Shown here in pieces: positions 27,037 to 35,756 of a stretch of 64,000 bases of DNA. Position 1 is the stretch's first letter, and every line of letters begins with the position of its first letter. Position numbers and translations under genes: made by a program. The stretch is from Asaia krungthepensis NRIC 0535 (GTDB taxonomy: Bacteria; Pseudomonadota; Alphaproteobacteria; Acetobacterales; Acetobacteraceae), in assembly GCF_025995175.1 (NCBI RefSeq), contig NZ_BAPV01000004.1, positions 414,202 through 478,201 on the forward strand, read 5' to 3'. The notes below the pieces were generated by a model. It did not search any database and was not told the DNA's origin. It was given only the letters and a program-made list of their open reading frames with translations.

Positions 27037-27040
27037 CGCC

Positions 27041-28642
27041 ATGAGCCCCATTCTGGAAATGCGTAACATCGCCAAGCGTTTCGGCCCCGTAAAGGCCCTG
27101 AGCGATGTCAGTTTTTCGGTCGAGCCCGGCGAAATTCATGCCCTTTGCGGTGAGAACGGCGCGGGTAAATCGACCCTGATGAAAATCCTGAGCGGGGTCT
27201 ACCCCGCCGGGAGTTACGACGGACAGATCGTGTTCGATGGCGAAGAGCGCCGTTTTGCCGATATCAACGGCTCCGAGGCGCTCGGCATCATCATCATCCA
27301 CCAGGAACTGGCGCTCATCCCGCTGCTCTCGGTGCAGGAGAACATCTTCATCACCCATCCGCCAGGGCGCTTCGGTGTGATCGACCGCGATGTTGCGCGT
27401 GTTCGGGCACGGGATCTGATGCGTCAGGTCGGGCTGACAGAGGCCCCCGAGACGCTTGTCACCCATCTGGGCGTGGCCAAGCAGCAGCTCGTCGAGATCG
27501 CCAAGGCACTTTCGAAGAAAGTGCGTCTGCTTATTCTGGATGAACCAACGGCCAGTCTGAACGAGCGCGACAGTGCGGCGCTGCTCGATCTGCTCCTCGC
27601 CTTCAAGGCCGAGGGGCTGTCGTCCATTCTCATCTCGCACAAGCTGAACGAGATCTCTCGTGTCGCAGATCGCATCACCGTGCTGCGTGACGGACGCAGT
27701 GTCGGCACGATCGATTGCCGCAACGGTCCCGCGGATGAAGACGAAATCATCCGCCTGATGGTCAATCGCGATCTGGAACATCGCTACCCGCCTCATACAC
27801 CGCGGATTGGCGAAATGCTGATGGAGGTACATGACTGGTCAGCCTGGCATCCTCTCCACGCTGACCGCCAGGTGATACGCAATGTCGATTTCCACGTTCG
27901 TGCGGGTGAGATCGTGGGCATTGCGGGTCTCATGGGGGCGGGGCGCACGGAGTTTGCCATGAGCCTGTTCGGGCGCTCCTTCGGCACACGCATATCGGGC
28001 GATGTCACCATGCGCGGCAAGGCAGTGGATGTCTCGACCGTCAGCCGCGCCATCGCAGCGGGGCTCGCCTATGTCACCGAGGATCGCAAGGAGCTGGGGC
28101 TGCATCTGAGCAACGAGATACGCCACAACATCTCCCTCGCTGAACTGCGCGGCATCGCCCATCATGGCGTGATCGATGAGATCGCCGAGTTGCGCATCGC
28201 GCAGGACTACCGCGCCAAAATGCGCATACGCTCGCCGGATGTGCAGCAGATGGCGGGCAAGTTGTCGGGCGGTAACCAGCAAAAGGTGGTGCTGTCCAAA
28301 TGGCTCTTCACCAATCCAGACGTGCTCATTCTGGACGAGCCCACGCGCGGCATCGATGTGGGGGCCAAATACGAGATCTATGCGCTGATCCAGCAAATGG
28401 CCGATAGCGGTCGCGGCTGCGTGGTCATCTCATCCGAAATGCCCGAGTTGCTCGGTATCTGTGACCGTATCTGCGTGATGAATGAAGGGCGTTTCGTGGG
28501 CGAGTTCACCCGCGAGGAGGCCAGTCAGGAAAAGATCATGCGCGCCATCGTGCGCAGCACAACAGAGTCCATGCCCATTTCCACCATCCCGAGCGAAACA
28601 GCCAATCTCGCTGTGTCCTCACTTGCTGCGGGAGCATCATGA
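27041..28642 (+). CDS. mmsA: Multiple-sugar ABC transporter, ATP-binding protein MmsA (GguA)
   Basis: 533 aa with two fused nucleotide-binding domains, as in XylG/AraG-type importers. The first has Walker A GENGAGKSTLMKIL and Walker B LLILDEPTASLNERD. The second has a degenerate Walker A region (GLMGAGRTEFAMSLF), the signature LSGGNQQKVVLSKWL and Walker B VLILDEPTRGIDVG. The asymmetry is normal for this family. It energises sugar uptake through MmsB. Its stop overlaps the mmsB start by four bases (ATGA). Confidence 0.95.
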   Translation: MSPILEMRNIAKRFGPVKALSDVSFSVEPGEIHALCGENGAGKSTLMKILSGVYPAGSYDGQIVFDGEERRFADINGSEALGIIIIHQELALIPLLSVQENIFITHPPGRFGVIDRDVARVRARDLMRQVGLTEAPETLVTHLGVAKQQLVEIAKALSKKVRLLILDEPTASLNERDSAALLDLLLAFKAEGLSSILISHKLNEISRVADRITVLRDGRSVGTIDCRNGPADEDEIIRLMVNRDLEHRYPPHTPRIGEMLMEVHDWSAWHPLHADRQVIRNVDFHVRAGEIVGIAGLMGAGRTEFAMSLFGRSFGTRISGDVTMRGKAVDVSTVSRAIAAGLAYVTEDRKELGLHLSNEIRHNISLAELRGIAHHGVIDEIAELRIAQDYRAKMRIRSPDVQQMAGKLSGGNQQKVVLSKWLFTNPDVLILDEPTRGIDVGAKYEIYALIQQMADSGRGCVVISSEMPELLGICDRICVMNEGRFVGEFTREEASQEKIMRAIVRSTTESMPISTIPSETANLAVSSLAAGAS

Positions 28643-29901
28643 CCATGAGTGAGCACATCCTTCTCCCCGGCAACCCGCTTTCTCCTGCGGGTGACACCGG
28701 CCCCACGGGTGGGGCGCCGGGCGGCCATAAGCTGGGCAACAGCGCGATGGGGCGGTTCATCCGCAACAATCTGCGCGAATACGGGATGTTCATTTCACTG
28801 GTCGCGATCGGTCTGTTTTTCGAGATCATGACCAACGGCACATTGCTGCGTCCCCTCAACCTGACCAATCTGGTGCTCCAGAACAGCTATATCGTCATTA
28901 TGGCGCTGGGCATGTTGCTGGTGATCATCTCGGGTCATATCGATCTGTCGGTCGGCTCGGTGGCCGGATTCACGGGGGCCGTGGCGGCGGTGCTGATGGT
29001 GCAATGGCACTGCAATGTGGTGGTGACAACTCTGACCTGCCTTGCCACGGGGGCACTGATCGGTGCGGCGCAGGGCTACTGGATCGCCTATTTCAAGATC
29101 CCCTCCTTCATCGTCACTCTGGCGGGCATGCTCGTGTTCAAGGGGCTGGCGCTGGCGCTGCTCGGGGGACAGTCCCTCGGGCCATTCTCCACCGTGTTCC
29201 AGAAACTGTCATCCGGGTTCATCCCTGAATTTCTACCCAAGATTGGCCCCTATAACCCGACCTCGCTGATTCTGGGTGTCATCGTTGCTGCGGCGATGGT
29301 GGTTGGTGCAGCACGTGCCCGCGCGCGCTACCAGCGCAACGAAATCGATGTTGAGCCCATGCCCCTCTTCATCGGCAAGAATATCGCGGTGTTCGGGATC
29401 ATCGTCTATCTGGCGACTCTGGTGTCCAGCTATCGCGGTCTGCCCAACGTGCTGATCATCATGGCCATGCTGATCGCGCTCTACAGCTTCATGACCAGCC
29501 GGACCACACTGGGACGGCAGATCTATGCGGTGGGTGGCAATGTACGCGCGGCGGCCCTTTCGGGTATACGCACCGAGCGTCTTACCTTTCTGACCTTTGT
29601 GAATATGGGCGTGCTCGCAGCGCTTGGCGGTCTGATTTTCGCAGCACGGCTGAACACAGCCACCCCCAAGGCGGGACTCGGCTTCGAACTCGACGTGATC
29701 GCCGCATGCTTCATCGGCGGCGCCTCGGCCTATGGCGGTGTGGGGCGGGTTGGCGGCGCCGTGATCGGTGCCATGATCATGGGCCTCATGAATAACGGCA
29801 TGTCGATCCTGGGTATCGGCATCGACTACCAGCAGGTGCTCAAGGGGCTGGTGCTTCTGGGTGCCGTTTGCGTGGATGTCTATAATCAGCGCAGAGCCTG
29901 A
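28639..29901 (+). CDS. mmsB: Multiple-sugar ABC transporter, permease MmsB (GguB)
   Basis: 420 aa inner-membrane permease with about ten hydrophobic segments. Typical ribose/xylose-type permease blocks are LGMLLVIISGHIDLSVGSVAGFTGA, GYWIAYFKIPSFIVTLAGML and, towards the end, GLIFAARLNTATPKAGLGFELD and IAACFIGGASAYGGVGRVGGAVIGA (each quoted in part here). A central hydrophilic loop (ARARARYQRNEIDVEPMP) is characteristic of MmsB. It presumably forms a homodimer with MmsA. No sugar kinase or isomerase gene follows, and the operon ends at a strong terminator. Confidence 0.94.
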   Translation: MTMSEHILLPGNPLSPAGDTGPTGGAPGGHKLGNSAMGRFIRNNLREYGMFISLVAIGLFFEIMTNGTLLRPLNLTNLVLQNSYIVIMALGMLLVIISGHIDLSVGSVAGFTGAVAAVLMVQWHCNVVVTTLTCLATGALIGAAQGYWIAYFKIPSFIVTLAGMLVFKGLALALLGGQSLGPFSTVFQKLSSGFIPEFLPKIGPYNPTSLILGVIVAAAMVVGAARARARYQRNEIDVEPMPLFIGKNIAVFGIIVYLATLVSSYRGLPNVLIIMAMLIALYSFMTSRTTLGRQIYAVGGNVRAAALSGIRTERLTFLTFVNMGVLAALGGLIFAARLNTATPKAGLGFELDVIAACFIGGASAYGGVGRVGGAVIGAMIMGLMNNGMSILGIGIDYQQVLKGLVLLGAVCVDVYNQRRA

Positions 29902-29910
29902 AAACAGACA

Positions 29911-29945
29911 GGGTCACCGGAAGCACACCGGTGACCCTTCTCTTC
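29911..29945 (+). terminator. Rho-independent terminator after chvE-mmsA-mmsB
   Basis: GGGTCACCGG and CCGGTGACCC form a perfect 10-bp stem around a seven-base loop, followed by TTCTCTTC. It starts nine bases after the mmsB stop. Confidence 0.85.
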
Positions 29946-30019
29946 GGGAGTCGCTTCCCCGCTTCAGTGACCGCGCTTTACCCGCGATCCGCAGTAGCGG
30001 GCATCACTATCGCTGAACG

Positions 30020-30742
30020 TCAGAAACGATAACCCAGACCCAGTTCCAGCACCGGATAGACGGGAATATTCACATCATGCTGGATACGGCGACGCTCCCG
30101 CTCAACGCTGTCGGTGAATGACGGCAATGACGCCGCTGGTCCTTCGGTGGTCATTGAGACCTTGGGGTCACCCTCGGCCAGGATGCCAGCATCGACCGAA
30201 AACACGATATTGCTCACGATCCGTCCGGCATAACCGAAGCCGATATAGGGTGCGACCTGATTTGGAATTGCCTTGAGCGAGACACTCCCAGCATCCTGCA
30301 CATCATAGATGCGACGCCCGATGCGTGCGTCGCCTGTTGGCGTGGCGCGCGCTGTAACGCGGTTACCCACGCCATAAACACCAAGGGACACACGCAGTCC
30401 CGACCCCAACGGATAGAAATCGGTCGTCAGCCCACCGTTAAAGAACCTGAATGACCCTCCGAATTGAGCATCAAGGTCATAACCTGTGGCGGGATTATCA
30501 TTGGTAAATCGATGATGGTAAATAGAAGAGTCGTTATAAGTGAAAAAATTGATATTTCCACGAAATCCCCAATGCGAATTGGGAATGCGGATACTGACTT
30601 CAGGGCCAATACCCAGCGTGCCGACGCGGGCGGAAACTGTAGGTTGATACCCGGCAGGCAGTGAGGAGGCAAAAGCCTGCCCTGCTGCCGCGCCTGAAAG
30701 AGCCATGGAAATCAGGAATGCTGCTGGAAATCTGAATGACAC
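30020..30742 (-). CDS. Outer-membrane beta-barrel protein of unknown function
   Basis: 240 aa. Signal peptide of ~25 residues (ISMALSGAAAGQAFA-SS). The mature chain alternates polar and hydrophobic residues with many aromatic and glycine residues (RVGTLGIGPEVSIRIPNSHWG, GVYGVGNRVTA, APYIGFGYAGRI) and ends PVLELGLGYRF, the C-terminal Phe that marks outer-membrane barrels. I estimate eight strands. It resembles small OmpW/PagL-like barrels in size but I cannot assign a family. The segment at ~30470-30570 is AT-richer than the rest. Confidence 0.7.
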   Translation of the reverse strand: MSFRFPAAFLISMALSGAAAGQAFASSLPAGYQPTVSARVGTLGIGPEVSIRIPNSHWGFRGNINFFTYNDSSIYHHRFTNDNPATGYDLDAQFGGSFRFFNGGLTTDFYPLGSGLRVSLGVYGVGNRVTARATPTGDARIGRRIYDVQDAGSVSLKAIPNQVAPYIGFGYAGRIVSNIVFSVDAGILAEGDPKVSMTTEGPAASLPSFTDSVERERRRIQHDVNIPVYPVLELGLGYRF

Positions 30743-31327
30743 GTGAATGCGCCTCTGCGGTTCCCCCCGCCATCAATAACGGAAGAGGTCCGGACATTAA
30801 TGAAACGCATCGATCCGGCAAAGAAATTAATGACTTTGTAACGTAAATTTCTGCAATATCTTCCTGGCCGTCTCTTTCGCCAAGAGGCTCTTGGGGCTTC
30901 GAGCCTGAAGCGCTCCAGCCTTTCAGTCCTTCTGAAAAGCTGTAATCTTGCTTGCTTCGTCGCAAACCCGTGTCGCCCCTCTACGCCCTGAATAACAGTC
31001 AGGTAGTCGGGGAGTCACCCCCCTGCCTCCAGGCTCGATCAGAGGCGGGCGGATCATTCGCTCATGCACCCCATGCATCATGCCTCGACTATGGGGAGCT
31101 CCCCCCAGCTCCGATCGACTGTGCCACGCACGCTGGATACATGCATCGCCGGGAGGCCGCATCAGCGTATCGGGGCTGATTCCGCGGAAGACGCATGGTC
31201 AGGGACAGTCTGGAAGCAGAAAACCCTGTCTCTCAGCCCGATGGAGAGCCGGCCGCACCGTAGGCCAGAAGATCAAAAGACCAGATACTGCCCAGGCGAG
31301 AAAGACGAGGCATGCGCGACGAGGGGT
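30743..31327. other. Intergenic region without a supported gene
   Basis: 585 bases between two minus-strand genes. Short open frames overlap each other on both strands with no convincing start signals. An AT-rich stretch at ~30790-30860 may hold the promoter of the barrel gene. No RNA gene seen. Confidence 0.5.
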
Positions 31328-32200
31328 CTATTTCTCCCGCGCCGGGGCAGGCACATTGCACAAGGCAACCCCATGTGCCGGTTTGATGAAAAACGGATCC
31401 TGGCGCGCCGCCCGTGCGGCAAGATAATCCCTGAAGCTCTGACTTTCGATCCGCATGACTTGCATCACTGGCCGCTGTGCGGATGGGAGATCTGCAGCCA
31501 GCTTTATGCTCACAATCGGCACGTTCTGGCGCTCATCTGTGTAGAAACCGAGTGCCCCCGTTCCGCGTGGCAGGGCGCCCAGATACTCCATTCCCGCAAG
31601 CACACGCCCGACAACGGCCAGGTTACGATCAAGCTGTCGCGGGGCCTCGCCATTGACCACATATAATTCGCGGCCATCTCCCGTATCGGGGGGCATATCC
31701 CGCCCGACACCTACCACACCGTAACACTGGGTGGGCCAGATTCTGGCTCCCTCGCGTCCGACCAGCCAGCCTGAGGCAATGCCTGACTGTTCGGCATAAG
31801 GGTCGGGATAAGGCAGCCTCATGTAGGTGAGCCCGTCTAGCGGTCGCTCATATTCTGCCGGAGGATGGGCCACAAACCCTTCAGGCAAAGGTGCTGCTTC
31901 GTCATGCACACGCCATTGCACAACATAATTGTCCTGCACACGCGTTATGGCGCCACCATCCCATTGGTTGGATCGGGTGAGACGGATGATATTGGCCACG
32001 TGAATAGGAGCAAAATCCGGCGCAAGTTCAATCACGATGCGCTTGCCATCGGCCAGCTTCATGATGAGCAGATGCTCCGGCGCCACGCTGCGCCAGGCGG
32101 TATCCGGCGCCTGGGCAACGATCTCGGCAGGGCTCCGCATGGGGGCCGCAAAGGCATGAGCAGGAAGCAACAGGGTAGTCAGGGCGAGGATGCGACGCAT
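31328..32200 (-). CDS. Periplasmic cyclophilin-type peptidyl-prolyl isomerase
   Basis: 290 aa with a signal peptide (ILALTTLLLPAHAFA-AP). The core shows the cyclophilin pattern adapted from small bacterial enzymes: GKRIVIELAPDFAPIHVANIIRL, WDGGAITRVQDNYVVQWR, then a long insertion and RNLAVVGRVLAGMEYLGALPRG. It should catalyse proline cis-trans isomerisation during folding of exported proteins. Residues equivalent to the catalytic Arg/Phe cluster are only partly recognisable (ITRVQDNYVVQ), so activity is likely but not certain. It stands alone as a single-gene unit. Confidence 0.85.
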   Translation of the reverse strand: MRRILALTTLLLPAHAFAAPMRSPAEIVAQAPDTAWRSVAPEHLLIMKLADGKRIVIELAPDFAPIHVANIIRLTRSNQWDGGAITRVQDNYVVQWRVHDEAAPLPEGFVAHPPAEYERPLDGLTYMRLPYPDPYAEQSGIASGWLVGREGARIWPTQCYGVVGVGRDMPPDTGDGRELYVVNGEAPRQLDRNLAVVGRVLAGMEYLGALPRGTGALGFYTDERQNVPIVSIKLAADLPSAQRPVMQVMRIESQSFRDYLAARAARQDPFFIKPAHGVALCNVPAPAREK

Positions 32201-32440
32201 GAAAACAGGATGCCCCTTCGTTGCGTTCTTGCACAGTATTATCTGATGGCGTCAACGCTTAGCTCGTCAAGGTCTCCCTGAGCAGAAAATCTGCGGTGGA
32301 TACAGAGTATCCTGCAGGCTCAAGCCATTGATCTCATCGGACAGGTCGAGCGATTGTCGTATTAACGATGTACGAAAACACCCTTGCGTTTGCGGACCTG
32401 TCAGAACTAGCTGTAAGCAACCTCCCCCCTATCTTTCTCA

Positions 32441-32770
32441 GCGCGTATCTATCGCCGCGGCTTTATGTCAGGGAGAGCAGCGATCGAGCGCTCGACCCAA
32501 AGCCGGAGTTCTTCAGGGCAGGTATGTGAAGCCTGGGGAATGACGACATAGGTCTTGCTGGGTGCGGCTTGCGGCTCATAGCGCAGGGGCTGCGCACCTG
32601 GCAGTGCCAGCAGTGCTTCCCGTTCATCTTGAGCGCCAGACCAATATTGGACAGCGAGGCAAAAACCCTGCCGCCCGCATAGCCCATGATCCCGCCGAAC
32701 ATCGGCCGGAACGACAGATCAGGTGCTGCCAGTTCAGGTCTCATCAGTATTTTCTGCATACCCGCAGGAT
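32441..32770 (-). pseudogene. Decayed duplicate of the TfoX-like gene
   Basis: This segment aligns along its whole length with 53949-54288, where an intact TfoX/Sxy N-terminal-domain gene lies; by eye identity is about 90%. Two lesions inactivate it. The start codon and the strong ribosome binding site are replaced by unrelated sequence just beyond 32770. Ten bases are missing at 32618-32622 relative to 54126-54140, exactly between two TCCCG repeats, so slipped mispairing is the likely cause; this shifts the frame. A residual open frame (32463-32759) reads correctly (FRPMFGGIMGYAGGRVFASL) up to the deletion and then becomes nonsense. Confidence 0.85.
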
Positions 32771-33308
32771 CTCAGACCACCAGATCACCACGCTCCCCTT
32801 CTTAACCTGCAACCATTGCTTCCCGAGAGCGAGGGTGGTGTGCTTCATTTCCCTGCCTCGAAAGCAGGAAGACACTAGCCGAGATCCCACACCTCCAGTC
32901 TTGCCATCATCCCATCTATTTCCTCCTTAGATGCAGCATTACTACGGAGAGGTTGCCATCTGTCGCTGACACGAGGGGATGCGCGGTATTCCACGCTCTA
33001 CCAATGAATCATGTCTTTCATTTGTACAGCGATACGTTCAACCCCGCGTACTCGCCCAGGACGCCAGCCATTTGAACCCTATTCTATGGCGATAGCACTC
33101 TTCGGATGGCTACTGGACAACACCCGGGCATGAGCCCTTCTGCTCCGGAAACGCTCTGGGTGCACGGATGCCCCTCAACTGCCCTTCCGACAGGTAACAG
33201 GTCGGCTGCCTCAGGAACTCACCCGAGGGACTTCAGCTTTTCAAGCATCTTTAGGTCAGTCAACGATGGCTTCAGCACCCCAGGCAGATCAGCCACTGTG
33301 GAACGTTT
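32771..33308. other. Intergenic region without a supported gene
   Basis: About 540 bases between the TfoX remnant and the LuxR-type gene. No open frame with a credible start, no hairpin terminator and no RNA gene was seen. Confidence 0.45.
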
Positions 33309-34109
33309 TCACTCCGACATATGCAAAAACGTCGGCATCATCAGGTGGAAAAGCTCGGCCTGAGAAGAGATGGCACATCGTGCGTAGATCTGCCGTCTGA
33401 AAACCTTCACCGTCTGGGGGCTGACGCCGAGAATCGTGGCAATCGACTCCGACGAATGGCCGCGCAGAATCAGTAAGGCCGTCTGCGCCTGTCGCGGTGT
33501 AAGGGTGATTCCTTCTCCCTCCTTCAGACGCGCCCAGAACAGGCTCGCACGATCTACCTCTTGCCCAGGCCCGTGCATTTCCAGATCGGACCAGTGCTGC
33601 GTCGTCAGAGCTTGAATCACGGGGGTCAGTAACGCGGCCTTTACTCTCTCCTCGGCGCTGAACGCCGTGCCTGAGCTCTCATCCCGACCGAGACAGAGAT
33701 GCACGGAATACGCAGAACCGATCCGAACGAGATAGACCATCTCATCGACGATCCCCGTCTTCTGATAATACTGCGTGTAATACTCGGATCTGTGAAAGTG
33801 ATCGGGCGCCACGTCCTGCAGATGATATACTCCGGGCGCCGCCGCCTTACGATCAAGAGCGTGAAACGGATCGAGCAGATAGAGCCCGGAACAGTAAGTG
33901 CTTTCGAACCCGGCATGAACGGCACAACTCTGCGCATGCGAATAAAGACAACGCGGAGCAGCGTCTCCCGCACAGGCAAGAATGGTCAGATTGTCCGGCG
34001 AGAGGCAGGCCTTGAGCCATAATCGCAATGCCTCCGGGAAAGCCGGGCCGCGAAGGCACGAAATTGCCGCACCGAGCAGACCGGGCCGCATATCCTTCAT
34101 CCGCGCCAT
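33309..34109 (-). CDS. LuxR-family transcriptional regulator
   Basis: 266 aa, ATG at 34109 preceded by AAAGGGG. The C-terminal ~65 residues are a LuxR-type helix-turn-helix: LTPRQAQTALLILRGHSSESIATILGVSPQTVKVFRRQIYAR (quoted in parts; the recognition helix is SPQTVKVFRR). The N-terminal ~190 residues look like a ligand-sensing domain (YCSGLYLLDPFHAL, VYHLQDVAPDHFH) but are not a receiver domain, since no phospho-Asp pocket is present. It diverges from the aminotransferase gene across a ~100-bp gap and is the natural regulator of it; regulators of this shape occur next to amine catabolism genes in other proteobacteria. Confidence 0.9.
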   Translation of the reverse strand: MARMKDMRPGLLGAAISCLRGPAFPEALRLWLKACLSPDNLTILACAGDAAPRCLYSHAQSCAVHAGFESTYCSGLYLLDPFHALDRKAAAPGVYHLQDVAPDHFHRSEYYTQYYQKTGIVDEMVYLVRIGSAYSVHLCLGRDESSGTAFSAEERVKAALLTPVIQALTTQHWSDLEMHGPGQEVDRASLFWARLKEGEGITLTPRQAQTALLILRGHSSESIATILGVSPQTVKVFRRQIYARCAISSQAELFHLMMPTFLHMSE

Positions 34110-34207
34110 ACCCCTTTCGGGCGATATACGTGCCCTTGCTCACGGTCCTAGTCTCGACCCGTTGCGCTGCGCCCTATCGCAGCCCTGTTTGTCCAGGGAG
34201 AGAAACC

Positions 34208-35632
34208 ATGTCTGTCACAGTGTCCAGAACCGACGCCTCCGATACGGCTCCAACCGGTCTCGACTTACCCAGGACCACCGAGGCCATTCTCGCCGCCGAT
34301 GGCCATCTCGTCCAGTCCTGGGCCGATCTCAACGGGCTCAAGAAACCAGGAGCCCGGACGGCCATCGTGGCAGCCAAGGGAACCATGGTGCGTGACAGCG
34401 ACGGCAACGACCTGATCGACGGCATTGGCGGATTGTGGTGCGTCAATGTCGGCCATGGACGACGCGAGATCATTGACGCGATCGCCCAGCAGCTCTCGAC
34501 ACTCGACTTCTATTCCACCTTCTACACTTTCACCCATCCCGCAGCCGCGGCGCTGGCGCAAAAACTCGCAACGCTGGCGCCGGGCAGTCTGAACCGCGTC
34601 CATTTTTCCAATTCCGGCTCGGTTGCCAATGACGGCGCCGTGCGTATCCTGCATCATTATTACGAACGTCTCGGTCGCAGGACCAAGAAGCTCGTCCTGA
34701 GCCGTCATGGGGCCTATCACGGCTCGACCTATCTCTCGATCGCCATGACCACCCCGCCCTATTCCAAGGGGTGGTCCAAAGCAGAGGGGATCGTCCATCA
34801 CCTGAAAAAGCCGCATTACTGGCGCGAAGGGGCGGACATGACCGAGGCCGAGTTCCTCGATGCCCTGATTGAGGACATGCGCACGCAGATCGAACATCTG
34901 GGAGCCGAGAACATCGCCTGTTTCATCGGCGAACCAATCATGGGAGCCGGAGGGGTCATCGTACCGCCCGCCGGCTATCACAAGCGCGTCCAGGAGCTGT
35001 GCGCGCACTACGACATCAAATTCGTGGCCGATGAGGTGGTCACGGCGTTCGGTCGTCTGGGGCATTTCTTCGCGTCGGAAGCTGTCTTCGACACACAGCC
35101 CGACATGATCACGGTCGCCAAAGGTATAACCTCAGGATATCAGCCTCTCGCCGCAACCCTGATGACGGATGAGATCCATGAGGTGATTTCAGGCCCGGAT
35201 GGTGTCTTCACCCATGGCATGACCTATGCGGGCCATCCTGCAGCTGCCGCCGCTGGTCTGGCCAATATTGCCCTGATGGAGGCCGAGCATATTCCCGAGC
35301 GTGTGCGGGTAACCGGCAAGTTGTTCGAAAACACTCTACGTAGCCTTGGAGATATCGACATCGTTGGCGAAGTACGCGGCAGCCATTTCATGATGGGGAT
35401 CGAGTTCGTCCGGGACAAGGCGAGCAAGGCGCTGTTCCCCGAAGCACTCAATATCGGCATGCTTGTCGCCCGCAAGGCCCAGGAAAAAGGATTGATTGCA
35501 CGCCCTCTGGGCCACATCCTGATCCTCTCCCCGCCACTCGTCCTGACCGAGGTGGAAATTGCCAGGATTGGAAGCATTCTACGTGACAGCATTCTGGAAG
35601 TGATGCGAGACCTGCCCTCACTTAACCGTTGA
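34208..35632 (+). CDS. Class III (omega) aminotransferase, PLP-dependent
   Basis: 474 aa; ATG at 34208 follows AGGGAGA. Class III blocks are all present: DGIGGLWCVNVGHGRREI, FSNSGSVANDGAVRILHHYY, RHGAYHGSTYLSIAMT, IGEPIMGAGGVIVPPAGYH, FVADEVVTAFGRLG and the PLP lysine in TVAKGITSGYQPLAATL (Lys305). The aspartate of FVADEV binds the cofactor. Relatives use amines, putrescine-type diamines, beta-alanine or taurine with pyruvate or 2-oxoglutarate; sequence does not settle which. It pairs logically with the aldehyde dehydrogenase encoded convergently at 35757, which could oxidise its aldehyde product. Confidence 0.93.
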   Translation: MSVTVSRTDASDTAPTGLDLPRTTEAILAADGHLVQSWADLNGLKKPGARTAIVAAKGTMVRDSDGNDLIDGIGGLWCVNVGHGRREIIDAIAQQLSTLDFYSTFYTFTHPAAAALAQKLATLAPGSLNRVHFSNSGSVANDGAVRILHHYYERLGRRTKKLVLSRHGAYHGSTYLSIAMTTPPYSKGWSKAEGIVHHLKKPHYWREGADMTEAEFLDALIEDMRTQIEHLGAENIACFIGEPIMGAGGVIVPPAGYHKRVQELCAHYDIKFVADEVVTAFGRLGHFFASEAVFDTQPDMITVAKGITSGYQPLAATLMTDEIHEVISGPDGVFTHGMTYAGHPAAAAAGLANIALMEAEHIPERVRVTGKLFENTLRSLGDIDIVGEVRGSHFMMGIEFVRDKASKALFPEALNIGMLVARKAQEKGLIARPLGHILILSPPLVLTEVEIARIGSILRDSILEVMRDLPSLNR

Positions 35633-35756
35633 TGACGCGGGGGGCTGGGGCCCTGGTCCCTGCCCGCCATGACGCGCGCGCGTGCCGCGTCCGGGACAGG
35701 CAGCATCTCAAGGATCGGGGAGGCTATCCTCACGAATAGCCCCCTCGGAGGGATTT

